Shown: positions 45,590 through 53,917, numbered from the stretch's first letter. The stretch: 64,000 bases of DNA from CAWDVH01 sp963805705 (GCA_963805705.1 CAWDVH010000001.1:1116001-1180000), one strand, 5' to 3'. Program-made: numbers and translations. Notes: a model not told the origin generated them from the sequence alone.

Positions 45590-45841
45590 CGCAAGGCCAC
45601 CTCCTCGCTTCTGGATCGGCTGCCAGTCATGTTAGACCTGCCACCGTGCCGCTTCAAGACACTTCAGACGGCTGACTGGACATAAATGTCTGTTCACTAG
45701 ATGTATCCGGCGACCGTACTGTCCCGGCCACCGGGACCTACCAGCGATCTTGTCCTTTCCGGGGGTTTCCGGTTTCCTGATGAGGCACGTACCCTGTCTT
45801 GAGCCCTGTCGTGGTCGCCGGGCTTCAAGCCAGAAGGAGAG
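45590..45841. promoter_or_regulatory. Divergent promoter region, hydrogenase operon / regulator
   Basis: 252 bp between hhyS (minus) and the HTH regulator (plus). It holds the A+T-richest patch of the locus, with the palindrome GACAT-AA-ATGTC (45679-45690), and a hairpin-forming CTTGAGCCC/GGGCTTCAAG pair (about 45799-45829) just before the regulator's GAAGGAGAG site. These are the likely promoter and control elements for H2-ase expression. Confidence 0.6.
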
Positions 45842-46444
45842 ATGGTGGCTCAGCCCGCGCCCGGTCCCGGCGGGGATCCCATCGAGGTTTTGCCGGTCGT
45901 CGTCGTTTCCCAGGTCTTTACCGCGCGCCCGTCCTCGATCCCGGACATCAGGGACTTCGTCCGCCGGTGCCTGGCGGACTCACCGCTGACCGAGGAGGGC
46001 AATCGCGAGGTCGGCGAGACCGTCTTCCGCGCCCTGCTGGATGCGGCCGGCCCGAGCGGCTCGATCCAGGTCGCGTTCCGCATTTTTCCCGAGCACGTCG
46101 AGGTGGACGTCCTGCACTCCGATACGGGCATCCAGTCGCCGGTCCAGCCGGGACCGCCGGTCGTCATCGCGCCGGCGGCCGCGCCAGCGACCGCACCGCC
46201 ATCGGCTCCGGCCGCCGGCCCGTCTCCCCCGCCCGACATGATCGGCGCGCCCGGTCATCCGGGCACGTTCGCGGAATGGATGTCGAGCGCGCTGCGCCGG
46301 GAAGGGCTGACCCAGGAGGCGGCGGCCCGCCAGCTCGGCGTGTCGGTCAAGACCGTCAGCCGCTGGGTGGGTGGCGCGACCGAGCCCCGGATGCGTGACC
46401 TGCGGCGCATCCAGGAGATTTTCGGCGAGGTACCGCTCCCCTAG
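45842..46444 (+). CDS. HTH regulator with vestigial GHKL domain, divergent from hydrogenase
   Basis: A 200-residue protein. Residues about 20-98 resemble the front half of an RsbW-type ATPase (FTARPSSIPDIRDFVRRCLA, ETVFRALLDAAG, VDVLHSDTG) but stop after the G1 strand, without the ATP-lid glycines. A Pro/Ala linker leads to an XRE-like helix-turn-helix (LRREGLTQEAAARQLGVSVK then TVSRWVGGATEPRM). Divergence from hhyS makes it the leading candidate regulator of hydrogenase expression, with the degenerate ATPase as a possible protein-binding or sensing module. Confidence 0.8.
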   Translation: MVAQPAPGPGGDPIEVLPVVVVSQVFTARPSSIPDIRDFVRRCLADSPLTEEGNREVGETVFRALLDAAGPSGSIQVAFRIFPEHVEVDVLHSDTGIQSPVQPGPPVVIAPAAAPATAPPSAPAAGPSPPPDMIGAPGHPGTFAEWMSSALRREGLTQEAAARQLGVSVKTVSRWVGGATEPRMRDLRRIQEIFGEVPLP

Positions 46445-46461
46445 CCGTCCATCTGGACGGC
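46444..46461 (+). terminator. Short stem-loop after the HTH regulator
   Basis: GCCGTCC (46444-46450) pairs with GGACGGC (46455-46461) across a 4-nt loop immediately at the stop codon. A compact terminator or attenuator in front of the hyp operon. Confidence 0.55.
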
Positions 46462-46550
46462 CAGGTCGGACCGGCATCGGACCAGCAATAGTCAATCCTG
46501 TCTTACCGGACCCACTGGACGTCCCCCCACATGTGTCCTACGGTGCTGGC

Positions 46551-47117
46551 ATGACGATTCAAGCGGGACGTCACCAGCTCAGTACGGACCGCGGCCGGAT
46601 CGTCTTGCGCACCTTCCGCGAGGGGCTCGCATCCCAGGCCGGCCACGATCTGACGATCGAGGCCTCCCGGTGGTCCGGCGAGCTGACGGTGCATGACGGG
46701 GCGGACCTGGCCGATCTTGAGGTGCGCATCGACATGGGGGCGCTGATCGTCCGCGACGGCAGCGGCGGTCTTAAGCCGCTCACGGACCGGGACCGGCGCG
46801 AGATCGGGGTGACCGCCAGGAAGGTGCTGGCCTCTGACCGTAACCCCGAGGCGACTTTCTCGGCCGCCGGGCTCAAGCCCATCGCCTCTGGCGAAGGGGA
46901 GATCAGCGGCACGCTCACGCTGGCCGGCGTCACCAGGCCGCTGCAGCTGCGGGTCAGCGAGACCGGACCGGGCCGGTACCGCGCCACGGCGTCGGTCGCG
47001 CAGACCGACTACGGGATCAAGCCCTATAGCGGTTTCCTCGGCGCGCTCAAGGTCCGCGACGCTGTCGACGTCGAGGTCGAGATCGACCTGGCCGAGATGG
47101 CGGAGGCACCAGCATGA
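46551..47117 (+). CDS. YceI-family lipid-binding-like protein
   Basis: A 188-residue YceI-domain protein without signal peptide. It begins MTIQAGRHQLSTDRGRIVLR and shows the beta-barrel pattern with DRDRREIGVTARKVLASDRN, FSAAGLKPIASGEGEISGTL and AQTDYGIKPYSGFLGALKVR. Family members bind isoprenoid or amphipathic ligands. Its stop overlaps the start of the SIS gene (ATGA); it is therefore the first gene of the plus-strand hydrogenase maturation operon, a noteworthy place for a lipid-binding fold. Confidence 0.9.
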   Translation: MTIQAGRHQLSTDRGRIVLRTFREGLASQAGHDLTIEASRWSGELTVHDGADLADLEVRIDMGALIVRDGSGGLKPLTDRDRREIGVTARKVLASDRNPEATFSAAGLKPIASGEGEISGTLTLAGVTRPLQLRVSETGPGRYRATASVAQTDYGIKPYSGFLGALKVRDAVDVEVEIDLAEMAEAPA

Positions 47118-47830
47118 CCGCCCACCAGGACACAACGCCCCAGGCCACGGTGCCCCAAGCCACAGCGCCTCAGGACACAACGCCCCAGGCCAGCGGGCAC
47201 GACGATGCGCCCGGCTCGCCGTCACGCCCGGACGACCAGGTCAGTGCGCTGTTCGAGCGCCGGGCCGGGCCGCTGCTGGAACTCGCCGAGCAGGCCGGGG
47301 CCGTCGCGGCCGCCTGCCACGCCATGGCCCTGCGATTCCACTCGGGCGGCAAGCTGGTGGTGTTCGGGACCGGGGGGCCGAGCACCGATGCGCAGCACGT
47401 CGCGGTGGAGTTCGTCCATCCGGTGATCGTCGGCAAGCGCGCGCTGCCGGCCATCTCACTGACCTGCGATGTCGCGACCATCACCGGGGTCGCCGAGCAG
47501 CGGGGGATGGCGGCCATCTTCGCTCATCAGATCCGCTACCTGGCCGAGCCGTCCGACATCGCGCTGGGGATTTCCGCCGACGGCAACTGCGCGAGCGTGC
47601 TGGCCGGCCTGCAGGCCGCCCGAGACCTCGGCCTGCTGACCATCGCGCTGGCCGGCGGCGGGGGCGGCGCCATCGGGTCGGGGCTGCCCGTCGACCACCT
47701 CCTGGTCACCAGCTCGGCCGATCCCCGCATCGTCAAGGAGATCCAGGTGACCACCTACCACGTGCTGTGGGAGCTGGTGCACGTGTTCCTTGAGCAGCCG
47801 GGCGTCTTCGCGCCGGGGGTGCTGACATGA
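47114..47830 (+). CDS. SIS-domain (phosphoheptose isomerase-like) protein 1 of hydrogenase locus
   Basis: A 238-residue SIS-domain protein of GmhA type. The N-terminal 40 residues are a Gln-Asp-Thr-Pro-rich repeat. The sugar-phosphate pocket reads LVVFGTGGPSTDAQHVAVEF, then LGISADGNCASVLAGLQAAR. A Ser typical of the phosphate loop is partly changed (GTGGPS). Its stop overlaps the next start (ATGA). GmhA-like proteins recur in group 1h hydrogenase loci with no defined role there. Confidence 0.88.
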   Translation: MTAHQDTTPQATVPQATAPQDTTPQASGHDDAPGSPSRPDDQVSALFERRAGPLLELAEQAGAVAAACHAMALRFHSGGKLVVFGTGGPSTDAQHVAVEFVHPVIVGKRALPAISLTCDVATITGVAEQRGMAAIFAHQIRYLAEPSDIALGISADGNCASVLAGLQAARDLGLLTIALAGGGGGAIGSGLPVDHLLVTSSADPRIVKEIQVTTYHVLWELVHVFLEQPGVFAPGVLT

Positions 47831-48102
47831 CCGCCGGAGGGGCTGACATGACCGCGGCCAGTGCCGCCGGCCAGGGCGCCGGCGCGGCTGGCCTGGCCGT
47901 GCCTGAATGCCACGACGAGGTGTGCATCACCTGCTCGGACAGCGCCGTCCCGGTGACGATAGTGCGGCTGCTCGATGATGACCTGGCCATGGTGGATACC
48001 GGCTCAGGCCAGGAGGAGGTCAGCGTCGCGCTGGTCAGCGCCGCGGTCGGCGACACCATCCTGGTGCACGCCAGGGAAGCGATCGCGGTGGTGCCGCGAT
48101 GA
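47827..48102 (+). CDS. HypC-like hydrogenase chaperone, variant
   Basis: A 91-residue relative of HypC/HupF. Instead of the invariant N-terminal Met-Cys, it has an Ala/Gly leader and an internal PECHDEVCITCSDSAVPV with three Cys, followed by the HypC beta-barrel pattern IVRLLDDDLAMVDTGSGQEE and GDTILVHAREAIAVV. The canonical hypC is separate at 49404. It overlaps both neighbours by 4 bp. It may be a chaperone dedicated to the large subunit or to one Fe-ligand transfer step. Confidence 0.85.
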   Translation: MTAGGADMTAASAAGQGAGAAGLAVPECHDEVCITCSDSAVPVTIVRLLDDDLAMVDTGSGQEEVSVALVSAAVGDTILVHAREAIAVVPR

Positions 48103-48812
48103 CCAGTGATGCCACGGTAAACGGGGCGCCAGGGCTCGGCAGCCAGGCCGACGCAGCGGCGGTGGAGTCGCTGTACCCGTTCCTGTACGCAGGCCAGACC
48201 GACGTGCCAGCCGTGCTCGAGCAGGCCCGCCAGTCCACGGTGGCCAAGGCGCACGAGATCCTGGAGCTCCGCCGGGCCATCAGCGAGCGCGACGCCGCCC
48301 GCCTGATGTCCTGCGCGCGGGAGATGGCGGCCAGGTTCGGCGCCGGGGGGCGCCTGCTGGCCTTCGGCAACGGCGGAAGCGCCACCGATGCGCAGCAGAT
48401 CGCCACCCTGTTCCTGAATCCGGGCGGCGAGGCCCGGCCGCTGCCGGCCTTCGGGCTGGCCAGCGACACCTCCGTGGTCACGGCCCTGTGCAACGACGTC
48501 GGGGTCGACGTCGTCTTCTCCCGGCAGATCGCCGCGTTCGGCACCAGGAGCGACATCGCCGTCGGGCTGTCCACCAGCGGCAACTCCGACAACCTGCTGC
48601 GCGCCTTCGACGAGGCCAGCCGGCGCGGCATGCTCACCATCGGCATCGCCGGCTACCAGGGCGGGAAGATGGCGGAGCTGGACAGCATCGACTACCTGTT
48701 CGTCGCGCCCTCCGCCTCGGTGCACCGCATCCAGGAGGCGCAGACCACGGTGTATCACGTCCTGTGGGAGCTCACCCTGACCGTCCTGCGCGCCCCGGAG
48801 GCGGCCCCGTGA
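48099..48812 (+). CDS. SIS-domain (phosphoheptose isomerase-like) protein 2 of hydrogenase locus
   Basis: A 237-residue SIS protein related to the one at 47114. Here the phosphate-binding loop is intact, LLAFGNGGSATDAQQIATLF, with the second loop VGLSTSGNSDNLLRAFDEAS. A conserved helix (ARLMSCAREMAARFGAGGR) precedes it. The pair could form a heteromer like GmhA tetramers. Stop and next GTG overlap (GTGA). Confidence 0.9.
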   Translation: MTSDATVNGAPGLGSQADAAAVESLYPFLYAGQTDVPAVLEQARQSTVAKAHEILELRRAISERDAARLMSCAREMAARFGAGGRLLAFGNGGSATDAQQIATLFLNPGGEARPLPAFGLASDTSVVTALCNDVGVDVVFSRQIAAFGTRSDIAVGLSTSGNSDNLLRAFDEASRRGMLTIGIAGYQGGKMAELDSIDYLFVAPSASVHRIQEAQTTVYHVLWELTLTVLRAPEAAP

Positions 48813-49384
48813 CGGCCAGGGTGCTGATCGCCGGGGTCGGCAACATCTTCCTCACCGACGACGGCTTCGGATCCGAGGTGGCAGGCCGCCTGGCCAGGGC
48901 GGACCTGCCCGGCTGGGTCCAGGTGGTCGACTACGGCATCCGCGGCATGCACCTGGCCTTCGACCTGGCCAATGCCGACGGCTACGAGACCACCATCCTG
49001 GTCGACGCCACGCCGCGCGGCGGCGAGCCGGGCACGATCTACGTCATCGAGCCCGACCTGCGGCCGCCGCCCCGCACGGCGCAGGCCGCGGTCGAGCAGA
49101 ACCCGCTCTTCAACGCGCATGGCATGCAGCCCGACGTCGTGTTCGGGATGCTGGACATGCTCGGCGCGCAGGCCGGCCGGGTGCTGGTCGTCGGCTGCGA
49201 GCCGGCCAGCGTGGCCGAGGGCATCGGGCTCAGCGAGCCGGTGGCGGCCGCCGTGGACGAGGCCGTCCGGGTGGTGCTTGACCTGGCCACGCGGTCCGGG
49301 CCCGGCCGCCAGGAGCGGGCGGCCGGCCAGGGTGCGGCGGCACGACAGGACCCGCAGTCGACAGTCAGCGACGCAGGACGATAA
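48809..49384 (+). CDS. Hydrogenase maturation endopeptidase
   Basis: 191 residues from GTG 48809. The HyaD/HybD-type fold shows VLIAGVGNIFLTDDGFGSEV with the metal-binding acidic residue, ILVDATPRGGEPGTIYVIEP, NAHGMQPDVVFGMLDMLGA (third ligand region with His) and VVGCEPASVAEGIGLSEPVA. It should remove the tail after Cys-Gly-Val-His of HhyL once nickel is inserted. A Gly/Gln/Arg-rich tail of about 35 residues is extra. Confidence 0.94.
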   Translation: MTARVLIAGVGNIFLTDDGFGSEVAGRLARADLPGWVQVVDYGIRGMHLAFDLANADGYETTILVDATPRGGEPGTIYVIEPDLRPPPRTAQAAVEQNPLFNAHGMQPDVVFGMLDMLGAQAGRVLVVGCEPASVAEGIGLSEPVAAAVDEAVRVVLDLATRSGPGRQERAAGQGAAARQDPQSTVSDAGR

Positions 49385-49403
49385 GTCACGAAGGGGCGGG
49401 ACC

Positions 49404-49676
49404 ATGTGCCTCGGCATACCCGGTGAGGTGATCGAGTTTCTCCCGGACCAGCCCGACCTGGCCAGGGTGAACGTGAGCGGAGTCCGGCGGGTGATCAACG
49501 TGGGCCTGCTGTCCGACGACCCGCCGAAGCCCGGCGAGTGGGTGCTGATCCACGTCGGGTTCGCGCTGTCGAAGATCGACGAAGCGGAGGCGGCAGCGGC
49601 GCTGGAGTTCCTTGAGGGGATCGGGCAGGCCTACGAGGAGGAACTCAGGGCCCTGCAGGAATCAATGATCGAGTAG
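49404..49676 (+). CDS. hypC: Hydrogenase assembly chaperone HypC
   Basis: 90 residues starting MCLGIPGEVIEF, with the invariant N-terminal Cys used to carry the Fe(CN)2CO unit. Starts at ATG 49404 after GGGGCGGG. HypC pairs with HypD, encoded directly downstream, and escorts the iron unit to the large-subunit precursor. Confidence 0.96.
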   Translation: MCLGIPGEVIEFLPDQPDLARVNVSGVRRVINVGLLSDDPPKPGEWVLIHVGFALSKIDEAEAAAALEFLEGIGQAYEEELRALQESMIE

Positions 49677-49688
49677 GAGTGTGGCCAG

Positions 49689-50816
49689 ATGCGGTTCGTG
49701 GATGAATTCCGTGACGCCGACACCGCTCATGCCCTGGCCGCGAAGATCGCGGACCTGTGCGAGCCAGGGCGGCAGTACAAGCTGATGGAGGTGTGCGGCG
49801 GGCACACCCACACGATCTACAAGCACGGGCTGGAGGACTACCTGCCCGAGCAGATCACCCTGGTGCACGGCCCTGGCTGCCCGGTCTGCGTGATCCCGAT
49901 GGGCCGGGTCGATGATGCCATGGCGCTGGCTGCCGAGCCCGACGTCATCATGACCTCGTTCGGCGACATGATGCGGGTGCCCGGCAGCAACGGCTCGTTC
50001 TTCGACGCCAAGGCCCGCGGTACCGACATCCGCATGGTGTACTCGCCGCTCGACTCGCTCAAGATCGCCCGGCAGAATCCGGACCAGCGGGTGGTGTTCA
50101 TGGCCATCGGATTCGAGACCACCGCCCCCTCGACGGCCATGACGGTGCTGCGCGCGGCGAAGGAAGGGCTCACGAACTTCTCGATCTTCTGCAACCACGT
50201 CACGATCGTCCCGGCCATCAAGGCGATCCTGGACTCGCCGGACCTTCGCCTCGATGGCTTCCTCGGTCCTGGGCACGTCTCCACGGTGATCGGCTGCCGG
50301 CCGTACGAGTTCATCGCGCGCGACTACGGCAAGCCCGTAGTGGTCGCCGGCTTCGAGCCGCTGGACATCCTGCAGTCGATCTACATGCTGATGCTGCAGC
50401 TCGCCCGGGGCCAGGCGACGGTGGAGAACCAGTACGCACGGGTCGTGCCGTGGCACGGAAACATGGTCGCGCTCAAGGCCATCGGCCAGACGATGGAACT
50501 GCGGCCGTACTTCGAGTGGCGCGGCCTGGGCTTCATCTCCCATTCCGCGCTCAAGGTCAAGGAGCAGTACGCCAGCTTCGACGCCGAGCTGCTGTTCTCG
50601 GTACCGGGAGTCCGGGTGGCCGACCCGAAGGCCTGCCAGTGCGGTGAGGTGCTGAAGGGGGTGCTCAAGCCGTGGGAGTGCAAGGTGTTCGGCACGGCGT
50701 GCACACCGGAGACGCCGATCGGCACCTGCATGGTGTCACCGGAAGGCGCCTGCGCGGCGTACTACAACTACGGCCGGCTCACCCGCCAGCGGGTCAAGGA
50801 GGCGACCCGCTCATGA
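49689..50816 (+). CDS. hypD: Hydrogenase formation protein HypD
   Basis: 375 residues. Conserved motifs: the CGGHTHT segment (LMEVCGGHTHTIYKHGL), GPGCPVCVIP, IGFETTAPSTAM, FLGPGHVSTVIGCRPYEF, and the C-terminal Fe-S ligands in DPKACQCGEVLKG, ECKVFGTACTP and ISSP-like SPEGACAAYY. HypD holds a [4Fe-4S] cluster and assembles Fe(CN)2CO together with HypC and HypE. The ATG of hypE overlaps its stop. Confidence 0.97.
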   Translation: MRFVDEFRDADTAHALAAKIADLCEPGRQYKLMEVCGGHTHTIYKHGLEDYLPEQITLVHGPGCPVCVIPMGRVDDAMALAAEPDVIMTSFGDMMRVPGSNGSFFDAKARGTDIRMVYSPLDSLKIARQNPDQRVVFMAIGFETTAPSTAMTVLRAAKEGLTNFSIFCNHVTIVPAIKAILDSPDLRLDGFLGPGHVSTVIGCRPYEFIARDYGKPVVVAGFEPLDILQSIYMLMLQLARGQATVENQYARVVPWHGNMVALKAIGQTMELRPYFEWRGLGFISHSALKVKEQYASFDAELLFSVPGVRVADPKACQCGEVLKGVLKPWECKVFGTACTPETPIGTCMVSPEGACAAYYNYGRLTRQRVKEATRS

Positions 50817-52084
50817 CCACCGGGCACGCGGACCACCCCGCCGCCGAGACCACCGCGGCCAGGGGCGCTGCTGCCGCCGGCCGCCAGGGCGCGGGCTGGG
50901 TGCAGGAGGCCCTCAGGGAGCACGACGAGCAGGCGCTCAGGGAGCACGAGCAGGAACGGCGCGAGCAGGAGACCGGGCACTCCCGCCGCGGCTCCCCCCA
51001 GCCGCTGCCGGGTACGGTGCGCGAGGAGCTGGTGCTCGAGCGCATCGACCGCGCCCGCCGGGCCCGCCCCCGGGTCAAGGAAGAGCGGATCACGATGTCG
51101 CACGGAGCGGGCGGCAAGGCGACCCATACCCTGATCGAGGCGGTTTTCCTCGACGCGTTCCGTAACCCGCTCCTGGAGCCGCTTGAGGATGCCGCGCAGC
51201 TTCAGCTCGGCCGCTCCCGTGTCGCCCTGACCACCGACTCCTACGTCGTGTCGCCGCTGTTCTTCCCCGGCGGCTGCATCGGCGACCTGGCCGTCAACGG
51301 GACCGTCAACGACCTGTCGATGACCGGCGCCGTCCCGCTCTACCTGACGTCGGGCTTCATCCTGGAGGAAGGATTCCCGGTCGCCGACCTGGGCCGGATC
51401 GTCGGGTCCATGCGCGACGCCGCCCGCGCCGCGGGAGTCCAGATCGTGACCGGCGATACGAAGGTCGTGGAGAAGGGCAAGGCCGACGGCTGTTACATCA
51501 ATACCGCCGGAGTCGGCCTGATCGAGCATGACGCGGACCTCGGCGTGGCGCACGCCCGGCCGGGCGACGCGATCATCGTGTCCGGGCCGATCGGCGATCA
51601 CGGCATCACGATCATGCTGGCCCGCGGCGAGCTGGACATCGAGGCCGACGTGACCTCGGATACGGCCGCGCTGGGCGGCCTGGTCGCCAGCCTGCTGTCG
51701 CAGGCCACCGGGGTGCGGGCGCTGCGCGACGCGACCAGGGGCGGCGTCGCCACCATCCTCAACGAGATCGCGTCCGCCGCGGGGGTTGGCGTCCACGTCA
51801 CCGAGGACGATATCCCGGTCCGCGACGAGGTCCGCGGGGCGTCCGAGCTGCTCGGCATCGACCCGATGTACGTGGCCTGCGAAGGCCGCCTGGTGGCCGT
51901 CGTGGACGGCGCGCAGGCGTCCGGCGCCCTGGCGGCGCTGCGCGCGCACCCGCTCGGCGAGCAGGCCGCGATCATCGGCCAGGTAACCGAAGGGCCGCCG
52001 GGAATTGTGCAGCTCAGGACCTCGTTCGGCGGTACCAGGATCGTGGACCTGCTGGTCGGCGATCCGCTGCCGCGCATCTGCTGA
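50813..52084 (+). CDS. hypE: Hydrogenase expression/formation protein HypE, extended N-terminus
   Basis: 423 residues from ATG 50813, which overlaps the hypD stop. The usual HypE start is recognisable only near residue 94 (RITMSHGAGGKATHTLI); the 90 residues before it are charged and Gln/Glu/His/Arg-rich (EALREHDEQALREHEQE). The C-terminus ends in GDPLPRIC, with the essential terminal Cys that carries carbamoyl then cyanide. The ATP-using fold shows VALTTDSYVVSPLFFPGGCI, DLAVNGTVNDLSMTGA and TGDTKVVEKG. Confidence 0.95.
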   Translation: MTTGHADHPAAETTAARGAAAAGRQGAGWVQEALREHDEQALREHEQERREQETGHSRRGSPQPLPGTVREELVLERIDRARRARPRVKEERITMSHGAGGKATHTLIEAVFLDAFRNPLLEPLEDAAQLQLGRSRVALTTDSYVVSPLFFPGGCIGDLAVNGTVNDLSMTGAVPLYLTSGFILEEGFPVADLGRIVGSMRDAARAAGVQIVTGDTKVVEKGKADGCYINTAGVGLIEHDADLGVAHARPGDAIIVSGPIGDHGITIMLARGELDIEADVTSDTAALGGLVASLLSQATGVRALRDATRGGVATILNEIASAAGVGVHVTEDDIPVRDEVRGASELLGIDPMYVACEGRLVAVVDGAQASGALAALRAHPLGEQAAIIGQVTEGPPGIVQLRTSFGGTRIVDLLVGDPLPRIC

Positions 52085-52153
52085 CCCGGGCCGGATGAGA
52101 CGGCGCGAGACAGGCCTCCGCTGATGAGGTAACGACGAGAGAGAGCCAGGCAC

Positions 52154-52483
52154 GTGCACGAGCTAGCTATCACCGAGAGCGTCGTGGACGCGGTGACCGA
52201 GCGGCTGCCCGGTGCCACGATCACCTGCGTGTGCCTGGAGATCGGTGCCCTGTCCGGCGTGGTCGCCGACTCGGTGCTGTTCTGCTTTGACCTGGTGACC
52301 GAGGGAACGAGCCTGCAGGGCGCCCGCCTGGAGATCACCCAGCCCGCGGCCAGGTGTCACTGCCGGGTCTGCGGTCGTGATTTCGAGCCGGACGGGCCGA
52401 TCGTCCTGTGCCCGTGCGGGAGCGCGGAGGTCACGGTCCTGGCGGGCCAGGACCTGAAGATCACTTCCGTGCAGGTGGCGTGA
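52154..52483 (+). CDS. hypA: Hydrogenase nickel incorporation protein HypA
   Basis: 109 residues from GTG 52154. The N-terminal Met-His-Glu (nickel site) is followed by LAITESVVDAV; the zinc site is formed by the pairs CRVCG and CPCG in the second half. It delivers nickel to the large subunit with HypB, encoded 4 nt downstream. Confidence 0.96.
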   Translation: MHELAITESVVDAVTERLPGATITCVCLEIGALSGVVADSVLFCFDLVTEGTSLQGARLEITQPAARCHCRVCGRDFEPDGPIVLCPCGSAEVTVLAGQDLKITSVQVA

Positions 52484-52486
52484 GCT

Positions 52487-53287
52487 ATGTGCGCGACCTG
52501 CGGATGCTCGGGCGCAGCCACTGTCCGGCGGCATGATCACGCCCAGCACGACGAGCGCGACCACGACCACGAGCCCGGCCATGTCCACCAGCGCGACCAC
52601 GGCCACGAGCCCGGGCCAGGCGGTGTCGACCGGACTGTCCAGCTGCAGCAGAAGGTGCTGGCCAAGAACGACAGGATCGCGCAGCGCAATCGCGAGTGGC
52701 TGGGGGCCCGCGGCATCCTCGCGGTGAACCTGATGAGCTCCCCCGGCGCCGGCAAGACCGCCCTGCTCGAGCGCACGGCCAGGGAGCTGGCCGGCCGGAT
52801 CACTGTCTCGGTCATCGAAGGCGACCAGGAGACCTCGCTGGACGCCCAGCGGATCCTGGCCGCCGGCAGCCGGGTCGTGCAGATCAACACTGGCGCCGGC
52901 TGTCACCTGGACGCCGAGATGGTCGAACGCGGGCTCCGGGCGCTTGACCCGCCGGGCGGATCCATCGTGGTGATCGAGAACGTGGGCAACCTGGTCTGCC
53001 CGGCCCTGTTCGACCTGGGCGAGGGAGCCAGGGTCGTGCTCGCGTCGGTGACGGAGGGAGCCGACAAGCCGCTGAAGTACCCGCATATGTTCCGGCAGGC
53101 TGATCTCGTGCTGCTGAACAAGACCGACCTGCTGCCGTACGTCGACTTCGATACCGGGCATTACGCGGCTGACGTGCGGAAGGTGAGCCCAGGCGCCCTG
53201 CTGCTGCGCCTGTCCGTGACTACGGGCGACGGAGTGCCGGAGTGGCACGACTGGCTGCGCCGCCGCACTCCCGCTCCGCCCGCCTAG
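52487..53287 (+). CDS. hypB: Hydrogenase nickel GTPase HypB
   Basis: 266 residues. N-terminal CATCGC (high-affinity Ni motif CxxCGC), a His/Asp-rich stretch at about 16-40 for nickel storage, P-loop SSPGAGKTALLER near residue 85, switch region EGDQETSLDA, NTGAGCHLDAEM with a metal-binding Cys/His, and specificity loop LLNKTDLLPY. Last gene of the maturation operon. Its final codons are duplicated about 1 kb away (see the direct repeat). Confidence 0.97.
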   Translation: MCATCGCSGAATVRRHDHAQHDERDHDHEPGHVHQRDHGHEPGPGGVDRTVQLQQKVLAKNDRIAQRNREWLGARGILAVNLMSSPGAGKTALLERTARELAGRITVSVIEGDQETSLDAQRILAAGSRVVQINTGAGCHLDAEMVERGLRALDPPGGSIVVIENVGNLVCPALFDLGEGARVVLASVTEGADKPLKYPHMFRQADLVLLNKTDLLPYVDFDTGHYAADVRKVSPGALLLRLSVTTGDGVPEWHDWLRRRTPAPPA

Positions 53288-53393
53288 CCGAACCCGGCGC
53301 CTGCGGATTTCACTGGCTGTCGTACTCGTCGTGGCGGCGCCACCAGAAGCCGGTCTCGTTGCGACCGCGGGGCGCCCAGTCGAGCCGCTGGTA
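53265..53393. repeat. Direct repeat, copy 1 (hypB tail plus DUF899 C-terminal relic)
   Basis: About 129 bp matching 54241-54369 at an offset of 976 bp with three differences. It includes the last codons of hypB and, on the minus strand, the last 27 codons of a DUF899 gene (RGRNETGFWWRRHDEYDSQ). Confidence 0.9.
53310..53393 (-). pseudogene. DUF899 C-terminal fragment
   Basis: Only the last 27 codons and stop remain, identical to the C-terminus of the intact gene at 54286-55053 except two residues (Trp/Arg exchanges at the start). No start or body is present next to it. A matching N-terminal fragment lies at 53940-54017, beyond the DinB-like gene. Confidence 0.8.
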
Positions 53394-53401
53394 CCCGACC
53401 G

Positions 53402-53917
53402 TCAGCGCAGCCCGAGCCCGGTCTGGCCGTCGAGAAGTTCCCGGGCGATATCCAGGTGACCGGCATGTCGCGCGGTCTCCTCGATCATGTGCAGCACGAT
53501 CCAGCGCACATCCGGCGGTTCATAGCGGCCGTGCCTGCCCTGCGGGGGCGCCGACAGCGGCGTCACTGCCAGCACCTCATCCGAGCTGGCGCACTGGTCA
53601 CGGTAGAAGCGGATGAGCTCCGTGGAGGGCAGGTCACAGACAAATGCTGCCGTCGGGTCATAGGGCGGCAGGTCCTCATCCCCAGGCGCCGCCTCGGGGT
53701 GCTTGCCGGCCACGACCCCCTGGAACCAGTGCCACTCCGCGCCGCCCAGGTGCTCGACCAGCCCGGCCGGCGTCCAGCCCGACGGCACGACCGGCCGGTG
53801 CCACGCCTGCTCGTCCAGCCCTGCCACGATGGAAAGGACCACGGCACGCTGGGCGGCGAGGAATGCCAGCAGAGCCTGGCCCTCGGCGTCCTCATTCCGA
53901 TGGCTGGTCATGGCCAC
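53402..53917 (-). CDS. DinB-like (DUF664) protein
   Basis: 171 residues from GTG 53917, or ATG 53911. A four-helix bundle: LLAFLAAQRAVVLSIVAGLD, TPAGLVEHLGGAEWHW (first His), WIVLHMIEETARHAGHLDIA (second and third His), RELLDGQTGLG. This is the DinB/DUF664 pattern with a three-His metal site; relatives are thiol-dependent (often mycothiol-dependent) transferases or hydrolases. It lies between two fragments of a DUF899 gene, which suggests that it replaced the body of that gene. Confidence 0.88.
   Translation of the reverse strand: MAMTSHRNEDAEGQALLAFLAAQRAVVLSIVAGLDEQAWHRPVVPSGWTPAGLVEHLGGAEWHWFQGVVAGKHPEAAPGDEDLPPYDPTAAFVCDLPSTELIRFYRDQCASSDEVLAVTPLSAPPQGRHGRYEPPDVRWIVLHMIEETARHAGHLDIARELLDGQTGLGLR

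Noticed and set aside
53284..53466. 60-codon minus-strand frame between hypB and the DinB-like gene
   Set aside because: It is out of frame with the DUF899 relic that occupies the same bases and has no ribosome site.
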